Shown: piece after piece, positions 34,070-43,535 of the stretch
How the letters are laid out: every line of letters starts with the position of its first letter
How positions within the stretch are numbered: the first letter of the stretch is position 1
Assembly: GCF_001548035.1 (NCBI RefSeq)
Contig: NZ_AP014723.1
Span: forward strand, 2,542,001 to 2,606,000
Direction: 5' to 3'
DNA: 64,000 bases
Source of the DNA: Sulfurospirillum sp. UCH001
GTDB lineage: Bacteria; Campylobacterota; Campylobacteria; Campylobacterales; Sulfurospirillaceae
Translations under genes and position numbers: made by a program
Notes under the pieces: generated by a model
What the model saw: only the letters and a program-made list of their open reading frames with translations
Told to the model about the DNA's origin: nothing
The model's database searches: none

Positions 34070-35287
34070 TTAACCTAAAGGCTCATTCACTTTAATATCA
34101 CACTTACCGCTCTTATCACATTTAATGTTGGCATCAAAATAGAATATTTTACTGACATCAACTTTTGCATCTTTGAGTTTTAAGAAAGCTTCCATTGATC
34201 TTCCACCAGCAGAACAGTTCATAATAACAACTTTTCCTTTTGGAAGTTTAGCTGCAAACTCTGTTGCACTCATTTTACCAGCTTCGATATTGATAGCACC
34301 TTTAATATGCCCATTGGCAAATTCCCCAGCCGTTCTAACATCGATAACAGCTACATTTGCAGGAATTTTATCGCTTACAATGAGTGCTTTATACCACTCA
34401 CCATCAACCGTTCCTTCATCTTCGCCGAGTTTAATACCTTCAACAAAAGCATCTTTTTTAGGTGCTGGAGCTGTTTCTACTTTTTTAGCGCCACCTGCTG
34501 TGGTCTGTTGTCCTGCCTCTTTCCATTCTGGATAGCCACCAGCGTAAACACTAATTTTTTGGTAACCAAATTCTTGAAGCTTTTTAGCTAAGTTATGTGA
34601 TTTTGCACAACTATAACCCTCACAGAAACTTACAATCGGTGTTGCTTTATCTGCAGGCAAACGACCTTTAAGTTTATCAATTTCTTCATCACTCATATAA
34701 ACAGCACCTGGGATTGTTCCTGCCATATATTTAGCATATGGTCTTGCATCCATGAAAACGGCACTATTGTTTTTAAAGAGTGCTTGAACTGCTGGTAAAC
34801 CAATTTCTGGATAATTTTTACTTATCCACTCTGGCTCACCTGCTTGATATAATTTTACATTCATAAAGCCTTTGCTTTTTAAATGTCCTGCAACGATGGG
34901 GCTTTTCTCACAATCCCATCCACCACAAAATACAATAATCTCTTTATCTTTAGCGACTTTATCCAATTGACCAATAAACTTGTCAATTTGTGTATCGGGA
35001 ATATTGATACTTGATGGAATTGTACTTGCTAAATATTTTGGATTAGGACGTGCATCAATAAGAAGTGCTTTCGCACCATCTCTTGTTCCATTCCCAATAG
35101 CTGCTTTGACATAAGCATAATCCACATTTTCTAGTTTAAACTTCTCAATTAAGCCTTTAACATGTGCTGTTGGCTCAGTAAGTACTTTTGCACTTGGTGT
35201 ACTTCCTGTTGCTTCTGGTTGTGTTGTACATCCGCTGAGTAACAATCCAGCAACAATGACACTACTTGCGAAAACTCGTAATTTCAT
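34070..35287 (-). CDS. Lipoprotein with three rhodanese domains
   Basis: A 405-residue lipoprotein precursor: lipobox LLLSGC (Cys20) is followed by a Thr/Ser/Pro-rich linker. Three rhodanese domains each carry their Cys: domain 1 (about 55-160) with CGGWDCEKS, domain 2 (about 170-255) with CEGYSCAKS, domain 3 (about 290-380) with CSAGGRS. An Ala/Pro/Lys-rich linker (near 270-280) precedes domain 3. The C-terminal tail has two more Cys (KCDKSGKC). It lies 33 bases after psrC and is likely last in the psrABC-like operon. In Wolinella the periplasmic Sud rhodanese brings polysulfide sulfur to Psr; this could be a membrane-anchored, multi-domain substitute. That role is an inference. Confidence 0.88.
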   Translation of the reverse strand: MKLRVFASSVIVAGLLLSGCTTQPEATGSTPSAKVLTEPTAHVKGLIEKFKLENVDYAYVKAAIGNGTRDGAKALLIDARPNPKYLASTIPSSINIPDTQIDKFIGQLDKVAKDKEIIVFCGGWDCEKSPIVAGHLKSKGFMNVKLYQAGEPEWISKNYPEIGLPAVQALFKNNSAVFMDARPYAKYMAGTIPGAVYMSDEEIDKLKGRLPADKATPIVSFCEGYSCAKSHNLAKKLQEFGYQKISVYAGGYPEWKEAGQQTTAGGAKKVETAPAPKKDAFVEGIKLGEDEGTVDGEWYKALIVSDKIPANVAVIDVRTAGEFANGHIKGAINIEAGKMSATEFAAKLPKGKVVIMNCSAGGRSMEAFLKLKDAKVDVSKIFYFDANIKCDKSGKCDIKVNEPLG

Positions 35288-35320
35288 AGCGATCTCCTTT
35301 TTGAAGTTTATAACTCAATG

Positions 35321-36487
35321 TTAATGATGACTTGTTTCATCCAAATTAAATATCTTATCAGCAAGATAATACATTAAAAGTGAAAGCCCAATACCGCCAA
35401 GACCTATGGCAAACTCTGTAACTGAAGGAACATATTCTAAAAAGGTCGGAGGCAACTCATACTCGCTAATTTTAAGTGTTCGCATAGGATACAAAAGTGT
35501 ATCGTGAACCAAACCATAGCGCATAAAGAAAATACCAACCATACCAGCGATAGAAGCATAAACGGTTGCTTTAATCGCTTTTGCATTACTGAGTAAAATC
35601 ACCACAAATGGGATCAACATACCTAATGTCAACTCACCAAACCAAAAGTTAGGGTGCTTAATCGCATGTAAAATAGTTGCTGCACGCTCTGGCATATCAC
35701 CATAAAGTGCTGTTAAAATTTTCCATGCCTCAAAGAAAATAAGTACTGCTAAAAGCATTCCTAAAATTTTTCCAAGCTTTACAAGCATTATAGCAACTTT
35801 CTCAGGAAAGTTCATTTTATAGCGAAAACCATACATCAAGAAAATCAAATAACATCCAGTGATCATCGCAGAAAGGATGAAATAAACTGGATAGAAAACA
35901 CCATTTGCTGAAGGGCGAGAGACTAAAAAGCCAAAGACCGCTCCAAGATTTGAGTGTGCTGCAAGACCTACTAAAAGTCCACAGACTCCAAAGATTTTAG
36001 AGAGTGTGTGGTTCTCTTTAATCGCTAAAAAGAAAAATTCTAAACAAATAAATGTAAGATAAAGTCCATAAAGTGTTCCCATCCACCAAATAGCAGAGGT
36101 TAAACCTGGAGTTAAAACATTGTAAATGAGCATAGTAATAGGATGACCAATTTCTAAGCCAATAACTGCAAAACCAGAACTAATCGTAATAATCGCACCT
36201 GCAATAGCACGTTTACCAATTTGTTTGAACTCTTCAATACCAAAAACATGTCCAATAGAAGAGATAATACAAAGACCCGTACTTGATACGACGAAGAAAA
36301 CATACATCGAGATCAAAAGTCCCCAAGGATGTTGTCTTGTAACATTATACGCATGGTGGCCATGTAATATATAATTCACGGCACCTGCAAAAAAAGCTGC
36401 AACTAAAGCAACTGTCACAAATGCCATCACTAAATTCAGTGGTGTTTTTTCAAAATAAAAGAGTTTTTTCAAAGAGATGGTATTCAT
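35321..36487 (-). CDS. psrC: NrfD/PsrC-family membrane subunit
   Basis: A 388-residue integral membrane protein with about ten hydrophobic helices, in accord with NrfD-type quinone-interacting subunits of molybdoenzymes. Conserved acidic and His residues lie in the first helices and loops (GHHAYN near 45, IGLEIGHPITM near 117). It anchors the PsrAB enzyme and takes electrons from menaquinol. It is longer than the Wolinella PsrC (slightly above 300 residues). The gene lies 9 bases after psrB. The psr name rests on the context; a thiosulfate reductase (phs) is also possible. Confidence 0.82.
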   Translation of the reverse strand: MNTISLKKLFYFEKTPLNLVMAFVTVALVAAFFAGAVNYILHGHHAYNVTRQHPWGLLISMYVFFVVSSTGLCIISSIGHVFGIEEFKQIGKRAIAGAIITISSGFAVIGLEIGHPITMLIYNVLTPGLTSAIWWMGTLYGLYLTFICLEFFFLAIKENHTLSKIFGVCGLLVGLAAHSNLGAVFGFLVSRPSANGVFYPVYFILSAMITGCYLIFLMYGFRYKMNFPEKVAIMLVKLGKILGMLLAVLIFFEAWKILTALYGDMPERAATILHAIKHPNFWFGELTLGMLIPFVVILLSNAKAIKATVYASIAGMVGIFFMRYGLVHDTLLYPMRTLKISEYELPPTFLEYVPSVTEFAIGLGGIGLSLLMYYLADKIFNLDETSHH

Positions 36488-36496
36488 CTTAGACTC

Positions 36497-37060
36497 CTAC
36501 AATATATAAAATAGTTTTGGTTTAGTACCCAAGTGCTCTTTCACTTGACGGTACTCTTTATTGGCAAGAAGGACAGAAATCTCACTGTTTGGATCATCCA
36601 AGTCACCAAAGACCCTTACTTTTGTCGGACAGGTTGCTTGACATGCTGTGGTGGTTTCACCTGCTGCTAAACGCGTGTCTGAACAGAATGTACATTTATC
36701 AACCGTCATGGTTCGCTGGTCAACATAACGCGCATCATACGGGCACGCATTGATACAATACGTACATAAAATACATTTATTTGGATCAACCATAACCATA
36801 CCATCTTTGCCATAGTATGTTGCATTGGTTGGGCACACTTGTTGACACGGTGCATTATCACAATGCTGACATTGACTTGGATGATATGTTTGTGAAGCAA
36901 TAGAAATATTTGGGAATTGTCCTTCTGCTTCTTTCACACCTACCCAGATACGATAATGATCTTTGAGGAGTAAAACACCATTTTCTTCTTTACACGCACT
37001 TTCACATGCTCTACAATTAATACAATTTTTGTAGTTAAGTGCCATTCCATAACGTGCCAT
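36497..37060 (-). CDS. psrB: PsrB-like four-cluster ferredoxin subunit
   Basis: A 187-residue protein with four cysteine groups: CINCRACESACK (13-24), CQHCDNAPCQQVCP near 63-76, CILCTYCINACP near 95-106, and CTFCSDTRLAAG...CQATCP near 122-143. This is the NrfC/DmsB/PsrB type. It has no Tat signal of its own and should be exported with PsrA. It conducts electrons from the membrane subunit to the catalytic subunit. Gaps to psrA (2 bases) and psrC (9 bases) show one operon. Confidence 0.88.
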   Translation of the reverse strand: MARYGMALNYKNCINCRACESACKEENGVLLLKDHYRIWVGVKEAEGQFPNISIASQTYHPSQCQHCDNAPCQQVCPTNATYYGKDGMVMVDPNKCILCTYCINACPYDARYVDQRTMTVDKCTFCSDTRLAAGETTTACQATCPTKVRVFGDLDDPNSEISVLLANKEYRQVKEHLGTKPKLFYIL

Positions 37061-37062
37061 AA

Positions 37063-39402
37063 TTAAACCTTTCTAATTTCTACAATAGTGTCATGAAGAC
37101 AAGATGATCCGTGCATCGGCTCAATGCCATCTTCTAAAATAGCTGCATCATTGCCGCCATTGTTATAAGCCAAAGAGAGTGCTTTGGAGTACACACCAAA
37201 TCCATGTACAAAGAAAAGTGTATCTGGTCCAATTTTCTCTGTTGGATACGCTTTAATCGTTGTTTTACCCACTTTGCTGGAGACTTCTAATTTATCACCA
37301 AATTTAATACCCATTTTATCTGCTACGCGTTTGTTAATCCACGCGTAATTTTGTGGGACTAAGTTGAGAAGTAGGCGATTATTGGCAGTTCCTGATTGGG
37401 TGAATTGTGCATGACGTCCTGTAATAAATCTAAATTTACCTGCAGGTGTTGCCATCTCATATTCCGCTTTCCATGTAGGCATCGCGTCGATTCCTTTTTT
37501 AGCAAGCGCAGGTACTGCACATTCAATTTTGCCTGAAGGGGTTGCAAATTTATTGTTTCTTACAGAATACGCACGTTTGTGCTCTGGATAGTACTCATAC
37601 TCGTTCACACCCAATTTTTTGAAATACTCATTCATATTTGGATAGAAAACACCCTTCTCTTTAAGGATTGCAGCTGCACCTTCATATTTTGCAACAGCAT
37701 GTGCATTGAGTTCTTCTTGATCGTGCATAAATGGCTTCGTCAAATCAAAATCTGCATAGACTTTTTCTTCGCCATCATCTTCAATCGCCATTTGCACATC
37801 TTCGTCATATTTTTTGGTAATTTCAAAGAGTGGCTTAGAGAGTTTTGTACTCAAGCCTCTCATAATTTCCATGACTGGTTTCGTTTCAAACATAGGATCA
37901 ATCGCTTTATTACGCTGAGCGATAGAAGGCTCAATACCACCATACGAAACGACAGGGTCTGTTCTCTCTAAGTAGGTACACTCAGGTAAAATGACATCGC
38001 TGAGCATCACGGTATCGCTTGGCATAGTGTCAATGGTCACAATAAGATCCAATTTCTTCAAGAACTCTTCGGTTTTTTTATTGTTTGGCATGTTTTGCAT
38101 CGGGTTGTGTTTGTAGTTAAAGAGCGCACGGATTGGATATGGACTACGATTTTCTAAAACCATATTTCTAAATGCAACCCATGAACCAGAACCGCCAACT
38201 ACCGCTGCTTCATCTTTTTCGATACGAGGTTTTGCTTGTGCGTACATTGGAGCAACCGCATCATGCTCTACCAATGGTAAGCTCTTACCAAAACAGATAC
38301 CGCCTTTTATATCAACACCTCCACCAAGTGCGCTAAAAATTGCTTGAGCACGGCGAAGTTGGAAGTCATTTTTAGACCATGTTGTACGGCGACCTTGATA
38401 ATAAATCGCTTGAGGTGCATGCGCCATGAAATCACGCGCAACTTGGTAAATATCTGCCGCTTTAATACCTGTAATTTTTTCAGCCCATTCTGGCGTATAG
38501 TTGTTACTTAAAATATGCTCTTTATAGGCATCAAATCCATTGAAATAATTTTCAACAAATGGTTTATTGTAACGCTCTTCTTTAATAACAACATAGGTTA
38601 ATGCTAGTACAAATGCTAAGTCTGTTCCTACGTTAATCGCCAACCATTTATCACTTTTAGCGGCTGTATTGGTAAAACGAGGATCAACAGTGATGAGTTT
38701 TGCACCTCTACCATTGGTACGTTTGAAAAAGTCCATTGTATCAGGTGTCACAATCGCTTCTGCACGATTTGCTCCTGCCATAATGACATATTTAGCATTA
38801 TCAAGATCAGATTGACCGTAACCACCAATGGTTAAAGAATAGCCTGAAACAGTTGTTGCTAAACAAAGACTTGCATGGTTTAAGAAGTGAGAAGAACCGA
38901 ACATCGTAAAGAAGCTTTTAAACGTATGCTCTGCGATACCTTCACCTGCACAGAAAGCTACGGTTGAGCGATTATCTTTTTCTTCATCTAAAATTTTGGT
39001 GAGTTTTTCATTAATGTAAGCATAAGCTTCGTCCCAACTGACACGCTTAAACTTACCACTACCTTTTTCTCCATCACGAATAAGAGGATATTTCAGACGG
39101 TCTGGATCGTACAGTGCCTTAATACCTGCATTTCCACGTGCACAAAGCATATTGCGTGATTTTGGAAAAAGTGGATTTGGATCAAGTTTTTCAACAACAC
39201 CATTGCGTACATGAGCAATGGCAGCACATTTATTAACACACATTTCACAGAGTGTTGCTACTTTTTTATCTTCATTGCCAACTTTCTTGGCTGGTTTTGT
39301 AGCGCTCGCCATAATGGAAGAGGAACTTAGGCTCACTCCACCTGCGATTGACATCGCCACACTACCTTGAAGAAATCTCCTTCGTGAGATCTCTACTTTC
39401 AT
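37063..39402 (-). CDS. psrA: Polysulfide/thiosulfate reductase-type molybdopterin catalytic subunit
   Basis: A 779-residue protein with a Tat signal (SRRRFLQGS). The 4Fe-4S site is Cys52-x2-Cys55-x3-Cys59-x27-Cys87. HASLC puts a cysteine at 180, where PsrA/PhsA-type enzymes have the molybdenum-binding cysteine. Other elements are KRVSWDEAYAYI near 120-130 and the cofactor domain near 670-770. It differs clearly from the type II alpha subunit in the same window by its all-Cys cluster motif. Expected reaction: reduction of polysulfide or thiosulfate to sulfide at the periplasmic face. AAGGAG precedes the ATG. The psrA name follows the sulfur context (rhodanese lipoprotein in the operon) and is not proven; PhsA is an alternative. 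Confidence 0.85.
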   Translation of the reverse strand: MKVEISRRRFLQGSVAMSIAGGVSLSSSSIMASATKPAKKVGNEDKKVATLCEMCVNKCAAIAHVRNGVVEKLDPNPLFPKSRNMLCARGNAGIKALYDPDRLKYPLIRDGEKGSGKFKRVSWDEAYAYINEKLTKILDEEKDNRSTVAFCAGEGIAEHTFKSFFTMFGSSHFLNHASLCLATTVSGYSLTIGGYGQSDLDNAKYVIMAGANRAEAIVTPDTMDFFKRTNGRGAKLITVDPRFTNTAAKSDKWLAINVGTDLAFVLALTYVVIKEERYNKPFVENYFNGFDAYKEHILSNNYTPEWAEKITGIKAADIYQVARDFMAHAPQAIYYQGRRTTWSKNDFQLRRAQAIFSALGGGVDIKGGICFGKSLPLVEHDAVAPMYAQAKPRIEKDEAAVVGGSGSWVAFRNMVLENRSPYPIRALFNYKHNPMQNMPNNKKTEEFLKKLDLIVTIDTMPSDTVMLSDVILPECTYLERTDPVVSYGGIEPSIAQRNKAIDPMFETKPVMEIMRGLSTKLSKPLFEITKKYDEDVQMAIEDDGEEKVYADFDLTKPFMHDQEELNAHAVAKYEGAAAILKEKGVFYPNMNEYFKKLGVNEYEYYPEHKRAYSVRNNKFATPSGKIECAVPALAKKGIDAMPTWKAEYEMATPAGKFRFITGRHAQFTQSGTANNRLLLNLVPQNYAWINKRVADKMGIKFGDKLEVSSKVGKTTIKAYPTEKIGPDTLFFVHGFGVYSKALSLAYNNGGNDAAILEDGIEPMHGSSCLHDTIVEIRKV

Positions 39403-39758
39403 CGTGTCTCCTTGTTATCTTTTACCTTTAAGTTTCACACCTCAAAACGAAGTCTAAAAGTGCGTCTTGATATAACCATTGTAAAGCAACTATCTTAGAA
39501 AGAACTTACAAAAGGTAAAAAAAATTATCCAAAAAGTATAAATTTGCAGTAAATGCCCTATTTAAGGGGATTTAAAAAGAGGTAAAATAGATCATTTTTT
39601 CATGCATTATGCGCATAAAAGTAAATTTTTATAAACTTTTTATAGCATAAATTACAAATTTTGGTTAAAAAAAACAGTAGATTATCAATTTTTATATTTA
39701 AGTTTAAATAACTATTTTGAAGGTGTTGTATAAATTTTGGTTATATTTTATTGACCTT
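39403..39758. other. AT-rich spacer between psrA and the methyltransferase gene
   Basis: No gene is visible in 356 bases. It must hold the promoter of the psr operon on the minus strand. A TATACT box near 39535-39542 (minus strand, in TTTATACTTTTTGG) is a candidate. A short symmetric element, TATAAACTTTTTATA, lies near 39630. No terminator with a U-run is clear. Confidence 0.35.
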
Positions 39759-40478
39759 TTAGAAGCTCTTTGGTTTACCCCAAAGAAAAAGAACCTCAAA
39801 TTCGAGGTATTCATGCGGATAATTTTGAATCAATGCTTTGGTTTGAGCAACGCTTAAACGTTTTTCCCCGCCACTCACTCCACTCTTTTTGATGTAGCGG
39901 AATTTGGAAAGATTATCATCAAAAAAGAGGCGAAATGTTTTGACTTCATAGTGACATGAAAAATACGTTTCAAACATAGCTATCAATGCTTTTGCGTTGG
40001 GTAAAAAAGTTGTAAGCCCGCTCATAGCATAAATAGATTCAAATGTTTTATCGGTAAAAATAGCAAATGCTCCCTCTTTACAACGAAGAGAGAATTGAGC
40101 GACGAGTGCTTCAATATCTTTTGCCCATTGCAGAGCAGAAGAAGAAATCAATAAATCGTATGATGTTTGTAATTGTGAGCAAAGGGTTTTAGATTCAAAG
40201 TCTTCACAAACAATATAAACATTTTCATTTTTAGGATGAAGTTCACACATGCTTTGCGCACTATCTACACCCAAAAAATGCTCTATATCCCAAGAGATTT
40301 GTTTAAAAACAGCACCGCTTCCGCATCCTAAATCTAAAATTTTTTTAGGTTTAGAGTGAATCTGTGAGACTAAATAGTGTGCTATCTCTTGCTGTAAAGA
40401 GGTATAAGCATCATAACTATGGGCGTTTTTGGAAAATTCTTTGATATGTTTTGCAATCATGTGCGTTGAGATGTCCAC
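39759..40478 (-). CDS. BioC-like SAM-dependent methyltransferase
   Basis: A 239-residue cytoplasmic protein. SAM-binding motif I is ILDLGCGSGAVF near 47, followed by FLGVDSAQSMCE near 68, CEDFES near 90, and YDLLISSSALQWAKD near 107-121, a stretch typical of BioC (malonyl-ACP methyltransferase of biotin synthesis). The start FSKNAHSYDAYTSLQQEIA also fits BioC. No other biotin gene is in the window, so the assignment is based on motifs only. The start may be GTG 40478 or the ATG seven codons later (40460); neither has a good ribosome site. Confidence 0.7.
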   Translation of the reverse strand: MDISTHMIAKHIKEFSKNAHSYDAYTSLQQEIAHYLVSQIHSKPKKILDLGCGSGAVFKQISWDIEHFLGVDSAQSMCELHPKNENVYIVCEDFESKTLCSQLQTSYDLLISSSALQWAKDIEALVAQFSLRCKEGAFAIFTDKTFESIYAMSGLTTFLPNAKALIAMFETYFSCHYEVKTFRLFFDDNLSKFRYIKKSGVSGGEKRLSVAQTKALIQNYPHEYLEFEVLFLWGKPKSF

Positions 40479-40620
40479 TATTTTTCTAAAAATTATACTC
40501 TGCTACGCCTAAAAAATGACTGTTTCATGTTTGTCACTAACGCTTGATCAGAACTGCCAATAATAGTTTAAGAAATCTTTTCATAAAATATCTAATAATA
40601 CTCATAATGAGGGGTTACAC

Positions 40621-42228
40621 ATGTCTAAATGGGGGCATTTAGGTATTTTTATGTGCTTGTTTTTAAGCACGCAAGCTTGGGCATCTATCGGTAAAGTTTC
40701 CTTACTTAAAGGCGATGCAACAGCATCAAGAAACAACCAAACCATTCAACTTACAACTAATGCTTCTATTGAAGAGCGTGATACGATTTTTACAGCCAAT
40801 AACAGTCAAATCCAACTCACATTTGAAGACAAGACGGTCATTACATTGGGTAGTTCAAGCGTCTTGGATATTCAAGAATACCTCAACGATGCGCAACAAC
40901 CCAAAGCAAAATTCAAATTCAATCAGGGAACATTTAAAAGCATTACGGGTGAAATAGGTAAAAAAGCACCTGAGAATTTTAATCTAGAGACCAAAACAGC
41001 AACTATTGGTATTCGTGGAACAATTATTTCAGGTCAAGTGGGAGGAAACTCCAATATCGGTGGAAATATTGTGCTCTTACCTGATACTATTGGCTGTAAC
41101 TCAGGGCAAATTGTAGTGTCAAATGCTTATGGCTCTGTCGTCATTTCACAAGGATTTCAAACAACGGTTTCCATGGGACAACCACCTGCACCACCTGTTG
41201 TATTAAGCCCCTCATTAATCAATTCGATGCATGGTGGCGCTTTGCAACCGCAACCTTCTCCGCCGCCGCCTTCACTTCCACCTGTTCCAAATCTAGCAGA
41301 ACAAGCAATGCAAACTAGTCAACAAACATCTACATACACAAACTTTACAAATCAAGTAGATAGCTACAGCGATAGTTTTTATCCTGTTTTTAAACCAACC
41401 TTGCAATCAGCTTCTGCTCATCAGGGAACTATTACATTTAATGGTTTAACAACATCTCAATACTTTTCTAATGATCTAATTACAAATATCCAAGATACGC
41501 TGACATTTAGCATTAATACTAATAATGACAGTATTTCTAGTGGAACGATCATGCTTAATCATGAAGGACTCGATAATCCGATACCTCTATCTTTAATAAA
41601 AACGACTAACAGTTCAACGATGACTTATAAAAATAGCAATGAATTTTCAATCAAAGATTTTGATGCATATAAAGGATGGTTGCAAACTGAAAATACGTAT
41701 ACTAATGATTATGTATCATGGGGTTATTGGTCTATGAAAACCAATGATGATACCAAGTTAATGGCAACAACAAACTACTGGGTTGCTGGAAAAGAAGTTA
41801 CCGCTGAGAGTGTTATTCAAAACTTAAAAGCAGGCTCAAACGTAGATTACACTTATAATGGTCATGTTATTGGCTCTGTAACGAATGGAACAAACACCTA
41901 CACTATTGATCCAACAAACAATAATGCTATTGTCCTGAATTTTAATTTTGGAGGAGGTAATGGTAGCCTTAGTAATGGAACTATACGATTCCAAACTAGC
42001 CAAACAACCCCTCAAGTATGGTCAACATCCCTATTTAGTACAGGAATATCAGGAGTCGGCTTTACTGCTGCTGAGGGAACTATTTCGGTCAATGATGCAG
42101 TTCCAAACTCAAGCATAACTTTCGTTAAAGGTCAATTCTATGGGTCTTCTGCACAAGCAGTAGGTGGAACATTTAAATTAAAAGCTGATTCGCAAACAGC
42201 TATAGGTGTTTTTAAGGCGGTAAAATAA
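40621..42228 (+). CDS. FecR-domain secreted protein
   Basis: A 535-residue precursor with a signal peptide (ending WASIGK, residue 22). The FecR domain occupies about 23-190: RNNQTIQLTTNASIEERDTI, a TLGSSSVLDI strand near 80 and the ATIGIRGT motif near 136-143 typical of FecR proteins. A proline-rich linker (about 190-225, QPSPPPPSLPPVPN) follows, and then a long Ser/Thr/Asn/Gly-rich part (225-535) that seems made of beta strands and is like a surface-exposed domain. Its stop overlaps the next ATG (ATAATGA). It is first in a four-gene operon with a cyclase. FecR domains pass signals or bind glycan or LPS; this one has no visible sigma factor partner. Confidence 0.78.
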   Translation: MSKWGHLGIFMCLFLSTQAWASIGKVSLLKGDATASRNNQTIQLTTNASIEERDTIFTANNSQIQLTFEDKTVITLGSSSVLDIQEYLNDAQQPKAKFKFNQGTFKSITGEIGKKAPENFNLETKTATIGIRGTIISGQVGGNSNIGGNIVLLPDTIGCNSGQIVVSNAYGSVVISQGFQTTVSMGQPPAPPVVLSPSLINSMHGGALQPQPSPPPPSLPPVPNLAEQAMQTSQQTSTYTNFTNQVDSYSDSFYPVFKPTLQSASAHQGTITFNGLTTSQYFSNDLITNIQDTLTFSINTNNDSISSGTIMLNHEGLDNPIPLSLIKTTNSSTMTYKNSNEFSIKDFDAYKGWLQTENTYTNDYVSWGYWSMKTNDDTKLMATTNYWVAGKEVTAESVIQNLKAGSNVDYTYNGHVIGSVTNGTNTYTIDPTNNNAIVLNFNFGGGNGSLSNGTIRFQTSQTTPQVWSTSLFSTGISGVGFTAAEGTISVNDAVPNSSITFVKGQFYGSSAQAVGGTFKLKADSQTAIGVFKAVK

Positions 42229-43532
42229 TGAAACTTTCACATATTGTAGCGATTGCACTGCTAGGAACACACCTGCTTGCACAAGACATCTCTTCTAAAG
42301 AACTTTACGATTCAGCGCAAAAAGCATATACTCAAGGGGATTTCGCAACAGCATATCCTTTGTTTGAAAAACTTTTTGAGGAAACACCCGCTAGTGCTGA
42401 AATCAATTTTTTTGTGGGACGATGTGCTTTAGAGTTACGCCACTATGATGAGGCTATAGCGGCATTTGATCGTGTACTGATACTCAATCCAAAACATACA
42501 CGCACACACCTTGAACTAGCACGTCTCTACTTTGAGCGACAGCAACTAGAATTAGCACAAACAGAACTCGATATAGTGCTTAACGAACAACTTCCAAACG
42601 ATATACGAGATGTTGCAACTGCATTTAAGCGCCAAATCAATGAACGTCGGAATCCACATAAAATTGCAGGAGCACTTATCGTAGGTGGTGGGTATGACAG
42701 TAACGTCAACAACGATATTGGTATCAAAGAGTTCACACTTCCATCTCTTAACATTCCTCTCTCAGGCAATGAAAAAAAGAAAGATGGTTATGGCTTCTCA
42801 ACATTTGTTCTTAACCACAGTTATGACTTTGGTGAACGAGGAGGATGGAGTTTAGAAAATAGCTTTGTCGCGTATGACAAGCTCTATTCTCAATCAAGCA
42901 AAAACAATCTCGTATTGCTCTCGCTCTCCTCTGCACCAACATGGAGTGAAAACGACTACAAAGTTTCATTACCTCTCACGTTTGATCGTGTGTACATCGA
43001 TGGAAGAGGATACCTCTATAATGTAGGTGCTGGTATCACAAACAGTTACCTCATCGATCCACTCTCTCAGATTGAAGGTGGATATAGCTTTAAACGTGGT
43101 TACTACAATGAAGAGACACATGATGTCAATGCACATCTACTTTTTGCAAATTATCGACGTGTTATTGGTGATAATCTCTTTGCGCTAGCTCTTCACACAA
43201 GTTATGGCATTAACAAAGAGGTAGAATCCATTCGAACAGATGTACAAAACAAAGAGTGGAAATACGGACTGGATCTTTCAAAAGAATTCACTAAAACATT
43301 CCGAAGTGCGCTTAGTTATACGCACACTTCAACCGATTATGATGATGTTGATACCCTGTTCTTAACCAAACGTCAAGATGACAAAGACCAATATGAGCTC
43401 TCTTTTGGCTATACCCTTCAAAAAAATCTCTCGCTGGGTATGAGTATTATGTACAGTGACAATCGTTCTAACCACGATCCATATGACTATGATAAAATCA
43501 ATGCGCTTGCTAGTATTATGTGGACATTTTAA
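42228..43532 (+). CDS. TPR protein with C-terminal outer-membrane barrel
   Basis: A 434-residue precursor with signal peptide (LLAQDI, near residue 19). TPR-like repeats cover about 20-140: ELYDSAQKAYTQGDFATAYPLFEKL, then DEAIAAFDRVLILNPKHTRTHLELARLY in parts. From about 150 on it shows beta strands that end in an aromatic residue (MWTF), so a beta barrel is likely. The pattern (TPR then barrel, IAGALIVGGGYDSNVN at the junction) resembles surface lipoprotein assembly modifier or DUF560-type proteins. It starts one base inside the stop of the FecR gene and ends 3 bases before the cyclase gene. It could display or sense something at the outer membrane. Confidence 0.75.
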   Translation: MKLSHIVAIALLGTHLLAQDISSKELYDSAQKAYTQGDFATAYPLFEKLFEETPASAEINFFVGRCALELRHYDEAIAAFDRVLILNPKHTRTHLELARLYFERQQLELAQTELDIVLNEQLPNDIRDVATAFKRQINERRNPHKIAGALIVGGGYDSNVNNDIGIKEFTLPSLNIPLSGNEKKKDGYGFSTFVLNHSYDFGERGGWSLENSFVAYDKLYSQSSKNNLVLLSLSSAPTWSENDYKVSLPLTFDRVYIDGRGYLYNVGAGITNSYLIDPLSQIEGGYSFKRGYYNEETHDVNAHLLFANYRRVIGDNLFALALHTSYGINKEVESIRTDVQNKEWKYGLDLSKEFTKTFRSALSYTHTSTDYDDVDTLFLTKRQDDKDQYELSFGYTLQKNLSLGMSIMYSDNRSNHDPYDYDKINALASIMWTF

Positions 43533-43535
43533 CAC

